Assembly: GCA_002328485.1 (NCBI GenBank)
Contig: DCUF01000074.1
Span: 60,770-85,413 of the forward strand
Source of the DNA: Deltaproteobacteria bacterium UBA2221
GTDB lineage: Bacteria > Desulfobacterota > Syntrophorhabdia > Syntrophorhabdales > WCHB1-27
DNA length: 24,644 nt
Direction of reading: 5' to 3'
Positions 21,001 through 24,644 of the stretch are shown here, in pieces. Below the pieces are notes generated by a model. The model worked only from the letters and a program-made list of their open reading frames with translations, made no database searches and had not been told where the DNA came from. Numbering within the stretch: position 1 is the stretch's first letter; each line of letters opens with the position of its first letter. A program made the position numbers and the translations under genes.

Positions 21001-22692
21001 GTGTTTAAAGAACTCGGGAGTATCCTTCCATACATAAGAAGGCAGAAGGGCCAATTCCTGCAAGGTGTCTTGGCCCTTATTCTCGCCTCTTTTTTTTCTG
21101 CCGTCATACCTCTGCTTATCAAATATGCCGTAGACGGTCTCAAATCCGGTAACGGCTGGCTTTCCCTAACCATCGCCGCAACCGGCCTTGCGGCCCTTTT
21201 TCAGGGTCTCCTCAGATATACAGCCCGTATGCGCATCCTCAATGCGGCCAGGGATATCGAGTTCGAACTGAGACGAGATTTCTACAGCCGTCTCATGTCG
21301 CTGCCTTACCCCTTTTTCAAGAAACACCATCGAGGCGACCTTATAGCCCGCATCATGAATGATATCGGTAACATTCGGATGATGATCGGGATGGGTATTC
21401 TCCATTTCTCCGGGGCTGTTACAACCACCGTGGTGAGTCTCGCCATGATGCTCAAGCTGAATGCGGTGATCACGCTCCTCTCCATCGTTCCCCTCGCCTT
21501 TCTCTTTCTCTTCATAAAGGTCTATATGAAGCGCTTTCAGCACATCTTCAAGGAGGTGCAGGAGGCCTATGGCACCTTATCGAGGGGCGTGAACGAAGTC
21601 CTTTCCGGCATCAGGGTGATCAAGAACTATGTGTTGCAGGAGTCCGAACGGCAGAGGTTCGATACCCTGAACAAGGCCTACATGGATAAGAATCTGGCCT
21701 CAGTCAAGGTGTGGGGGGCTATTTTCCCGTCGCTCGGGTTTCTCGGTGGGGTTGGAACGCTGCTCGTCATGTGGGTCGGAGGCTACGCCCTGATACATGA
21801 GAAGATTACCCTCGGTGATTTCATAGCCCTGAACACCTACTACATGATGGTCATGTGGCCCGTAGCTGCCCTCGGGTGGATTCTCAGCCTCTACCAGAAA
21901 GGTCTGGCATCGGTTAAACGGCTCGATCTCGTCAATGATGCGGAGGTGGAGAAGGAGGAAGGGGTGGTACTCCCCGGGGGGCCTTTTACCCTGTCCGTTG
22001 AGGGCCTTGGACTGAAGAAATCGGATGTCCCCGTGTTGGAAAATGTGACATTTCAAGCGCAGCCGGGCGAAAAAATCCTCATTATCGGTCCCACGGGGTG
22101 CGGAAAGTCGACCGTCCTGAACCTGATCGTGGGCCTGGAGGAAGAAGAATACGAGGGGGCTATCCGGTTGAACGGAACGGAGATGCGGAGCATCGCCCTG
22201 TCCTGTCGCCGTCGCCACATGGCGGTCGTTCCCCAGGACCCCTTCCTCTATTCTCTGAGCATCCACGAAAACGTCTCCTTCCAGCGCGATGCGGAACCCC
22301 TCGTAGACGTGGTTGGAATGCGCGACGAGGTTTTGCGCTTCGAAGATGGTCTCGATACCGTGGTCGGAGAGCGGGGCATCACCCTTTCCGGCGGACAAAA
22401 ACAGCGTCTGACCCTTGCCAGGGCACTCTCTGTGGAGCCGAGCATCCTCATCCTCGACGATCCATTCACCCATGTCGATGGTTTCACCGAGCACCTCATC
22501 TGGGAGAAGCTCTCCCCCATGCTCGAAGGCAAGACGGTGATCATCGCCTCGACGAGGCCGGTGCCGCTGCACCTCATCGATCAGGCGATTGTCCTGGTCG
22601 AGGGGGCCGTCGTCGATCAGGGACCGCCGTTCGAGGTGCTGGAGCGAGACGCCTACATGAAGCTCCTTTACGAGAGGCAAGATAGTGAGTGA
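21001..22692 (+). CDS. ABC exporter half-transporter, subunit with degenerate ATP site residues
   Basis: Type IV (MsbA-like) ABC exporter half of 563 residues: a six-helix membrane domain (about 15-310) and an ATPase domain (about 330-560). Walker A is GPTGCGKST with K369, and the signature LSGGQ is at 462-466. The Walker B stretch ILILDDPF has D486 but Asp at 487 in place of the catalytic Glu. The H-loop histidine is replaced by Thr518 (IIASTRP). This half therefore keeps a good signature but lacks the hydrolytic residues, as in asymmetric heterodimers. The GTG at 21001 has no clear Shine-Dalgarno; it lies 21 bases after rplC. The gene overlaps the next one by 8 bases. Substrate unknown; lipid or drug export is possible. 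Confidence 0.9.
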   Translation: MFKELGSILPYIRRQKGQFLQGVLALILASFFSAVIPLLIKYAVDGLKSGNGWLSLTIAATGLAALFQGLLRYTARMRILNAARDIEFELRRDFYSRLMSLPYPFFKKHHRGDLIARIMNDIGNIRMMIGMGILHFSGAVTTTVVSLAMMLKLNAVITLLSIVPLAFLFLFIKVYMKRFQHIFKEVQEAYGTLSRGVNEVLSGIRVIKNYVLQESERQRFDTLNKAYMDKNLASVKVWGAIFPSLGFLGGVGTLLVMWVGGYALIHEKITLGDFIALNTYYMMVMWPVAALGWILSLYQKGLASVKRLDLVNDAEVEKEEGVVLPGGPFTLSVEGLGLKKSDVPVLENVTFQAQPGEKILIIGPTGCGKSTVLNLIVGLEEEEYEGAIRLNGTEMRSIALSCRRRHMAVVPQDPFLYSLSIHENVSFQRDAEPLVDVVGMRDEVLRFEDGLDTVVGERGITLSGGQKQRLTLARALSVEPSILILDDPFTHVDGFTEHLIWEKLSPMLEGKTVIIASTRPVPLHLIDQAIVLVEGAVVDQGPPFEVLERDAYMKLLYERQDSE

Positions 22693-24406
22693 TCAGCAGG
22701 GCATACTAAAGTACCTCTTCGACTATGTCCTTAAGTATAAGAGGATCGTTCTTTTCGCGCTGCTCCTCATGCTTGCTGTAGCCCTCACCAGAATGGCCCC
22801 TCCCTACATCCTCAAGGTTGCCATCGACCGTTACATTTCGCAAAAGGACTTTGGAGGGCTCACCCTTATGGCCTTCCTCTATCTTTTCTTTATCATCGCC
22901 GAATATATCACCATCTATCTCCAGATCTACATGACCCAGCTATTCGGCCAAAGCGTCATCAGGGATATGCGACTGGGGATCTTCGGCTTTGTCCTCAATC
23001 TGCCCGTTCCCTATTTCGACAAGACGCCCCAGGGCAAGACTCACAACTACATGACCAATGATATCGAGAATATAAACGAGTTCATAACCTCCGGCATCGT
23101 AACCACTCTGGGCGATATCATCACCATCGTCGGCATTCTGTGCATCATGTTGTACCTGAACCTACCCCTTACCGGCGTGGTTTTTTTCTTCTTCCTCTTC
23201 CTCTTCTTTATCAGCCATTTTTTCAGGAAGCGGTTCAAAGAGGCCTTTCAGGCCACCAGGGAGAGCGTCTCCCAGATGAACGGCTTTATCGAGGAGAGCC
23301 TGGCCGGCATCTACGTGTCCAAGGCCTTCAACCGAAAGGAAGGGGAGGTTGTAAAATTTGGAGAAAAAAACCAACGATATGTCGAGGCATTTAAAAAGGT
23401 TATCTTTTACCTTTCTCTTTACTTCCCCTTCGTCGAATCGGTAGGCATCCTCTCCATCCTGGCCATACTCTGGACCAGTGGCAAGATGCTGGCCTACGGC
23501 AGCCTTTCTTTCGGGGTCATCGTCGCATTCATCGAGTATTCCCACAAGCTGTACAACCCCATCCGGGATTTGAGTGAAAAATACAACCTCTATCAGAGCG
23601 CTGCCTCCAGCCTGGAGAAGATGCACGCCCTGAGGTCTCTGGAGCTTGAGCAGAAAGAGGGTTCCGAAGAGGCCGTGACGGGTGATATCGAGTTCGAGGA
23701 CGTATGGCTCTCCTATGATGGGGACGGAACGTACGCCCTGAAGGGGGTCAACCTCACCATCCGGGAGGGTGAAAAGGTGGGCATCGTGGGCCTCACCGGC
23801 TCAGGCAAGACCTCGCTTATCAACCTGATGCTCGGCTTCTACAAGCCCACCAAAGGAGAAATCAGGATCGGGGGGAAGCCCCACAGTGCCTATTCGAGCG
23901 ATTCCATCAGGAAGGCCTTCGGCATCGTATCCCAGAACATCTATGTCTTTCCCCGGACGGTCGAGGAGAACCTTTTTGGCCGAGAGGGCGGCCTTCCTCC
24001 GTCACTACAGACCACTCTGGGCCGTTTCTTCCGGGACGGTCTCTCGAAGACGGTCTCCGAGGACGGCCTCAACCTCTCGGAAGGGGAGAAACAGCTCATC
24101 TCCATTGGCCGGATGATTACCTACAAGCCAAGGTACGTGATACTCGACGAGGCCACGAGCCGTATCGACCGGTACCTCGAAGAGGAGGTGAGGGGCATCA
24201 TCAGAAGCGAATTCGGCACCTCCACCCAGATGGTGATCGCCCACCGCCTGTCAACCATGACGGAGATGGACCGCATCATCGTCATCCATGACGGCCGTCT
24301 TACCGAAGAGGGCACCCACGAAGAACTGGTTGCCCGGAAGGGCATCTACAGCGAGCTCTACGCAATCTATACAAGGGGCAAAAGCGGCGAAGGGGTAGGG
24401 CTGTAA
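22685..24406 (+). CDS. ABC exporter half-transporter, partner subunit with the catalytic Glu and His
   Basis: Second exporter half of 573 residues with the same plan: membrane domain about 15-320, ATPase about 335-570. Walker A GLTGSGKTS (K375), Walker B VILDEATS with D488 and catalytic E489, and H-loop H520 (VIAHRLST) are all intact. The signature is LSEGE (464-468) instead of LSGGQ. In a heterodimer, this half's Walker motifs would meet the partner's good LSGGQ, giving one active and one degenerate site, as in TM287/288 or BmrCD. The GTG start at 22685 overlaps the upstream gene by 8 bases, so the two subunits are coupled in translation. Confidence 0.9.
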   Translation: MSDQQGILKYLFDYVLKYKRIVLFALLLMLAVALTRMAPPYILKVAIDRYISQKDFGGLTLMAFLYLFFIIAEYITIYLQIYMTQLFGQSVIRDMRLGIFGFVLNLPVPYFDKTPQGKTHNYMTNDIENINEFITSGIVTTLGDIITIVGILCIMLYLNLPLTGVVFFFFLFLFFISHFFRKRFKEAFQATRESVSQMNGFIEESLAGIYVSKAFNRKEGEVVKFGEKNQRYVEAFKKVIFYLSLYFPFVESVGILSILAILWTSGKMLAYGSLSFGVIVAFIEYSHKLYNPIRDLSEKYNLYQSAASSLEKMHALRSLELEQKEGSEEAVTGDIEFEDVWLSYDGDGTYALKGVNLTIREGEKVGIVGLTGSGKTSLINLMLGFYKPTKGEIRIGGKPHSAYSSDSIRKAFGIVSQNIYVFPRTVEENLFGREGGLPPSLQTTLGRFFRDGLSKTVSEDGLNLSEGEKQLISIGRMITYKPRYVILDEATSRIDRYLEEEVRGIIRSEFGTSTQMVIAHRLSTMTEMDRIIVIHDGRLTEEGTHEELVARKGIYSELYAIYTRGKSGEGVGL

Positions 24407-24644
24407 TCTCCGCATCTGCGCGCACTACCGGAGAAACGCCGGCGGAAAATGGTTCAAAAGCTTAAAAGCGATTAAGGGTTGGGAGAGGGCCGAAAGGAAT
24501 AAAGTGTATGGCACATCTGCGCGCCCTGCTCCGTTTGCGCCTCCACATATACGCATGTATTATGTGTCGCCCAGCAATACTCACCGGGCATCACACCTGC
24601 ACTCATCCACTCCATTCCTTTCGTCCACTCACGCCGCAACCGAA
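24407..24644 (+). other. Non-coding tail, no gene seen
   Basis: These 238 bases after the ABC exporter hold no convincing coding frame on either strand. They contain an 11-base direct repeat CATCTGCGCGC (24413-24423 and 24514-24524), a perfect 10-base inverted repeat CGAAAGGAAT/ATTCCTTTCG (24491-24500 and 24614-24623), and a small CACATA/TATGTG inverted repeat (24544-24566). No T-run terminator follows the exporter genes. Confidence 0.5.

Noticed and set aside
20335..22692. Large antisense frames opposite rplC, the ABC genes, parA and the BamD-LptA gene
   Set aside because: All lie over well-identified genes, have no family resemblance and lack start signals.

Overview
This window looks like a chromosomal segment of an anaerobic, Gram-negative bacterium of the deltaproteobacterial (Desulfobacterota) type; a Syntrophorhabdus-like organism would fit, but that is inference. 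The supporting evidence is a two-b-subunit (b/b') F-type ATP synthase operon directly behind rsmG-parA-parB, outer-membrane assembly and LPS-transport domains, a COG1900-type homocysteine biosynthesis protein typical of anaerobes, and a probable selenoprotein. Almost all of the DNA is core genome. No insertion sequence, phage gene, CRISPR array, tRNA or rRNA is visible.

Layout. (1) 1-6722, minus strand: rsmG, parA, parB, then the F1Fo genes b', b, delta, alpha, gamma and beta; beta is cut by the window edge, and a, c and epsilon are not in the window. (2) 6795-8396, plus strand: an unusual lipoprotein joining a BamD-like TPR domain to an LptA/OstA-like domain. (3) 8497-12188, minus strand: a sulfur- and redox-flavoured group. 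It contains a homocysteine biosynthesis protein behind a long structured leader, a PP-loop (MnmA/ThiI-like) protein with an NFACT-R-like tail, a metallo-beta-lactamase-fold hydrolase, a 63-residue zinc-ribbon protein and thioredoxin. (4) 12484-19573, minus strand: the tightly packed operon rpsB-tsf-pyrH-frr-uppS-cdsA-dxr-rseP-tsaB, with a good sigma70 promoter and a hairpin-rich leader. (5) 19858-20256, minus strand: an exported rhodanese whose frame crosses an in-frame UGA at the place of a conserved cysteine, followed by a SECIS-like hairpin. (6) 20335-24406, plus strand: rplC standing outside the S10 operon behind a near-consensus promoter, then two overlapping genes for a heterodimeric ABC exporter. 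(7) 24407-24644: no gene seen.

How the genes work together. The atp block makes most of the ATP synthase, and rsmG/parAB serve ribosome methylation and chromosome segregation. The rpsB operon couples translation (S2, EF-Ts, RRF), UMP kinase, isoprenoid and undecaprenyl synthesis (dxr, uppS), phospholipid synthesis (cdsA), envelope proteolysis (rseP) and t6A tRNA modification (tsaB). The most notable points are the probable selenocysteine rhodanese, the BamD-LptA fusion, the possible RNA switch in front of the homocysteine gene, the PP-loop/NFACT-R protein beside it, and the displaced rplC.
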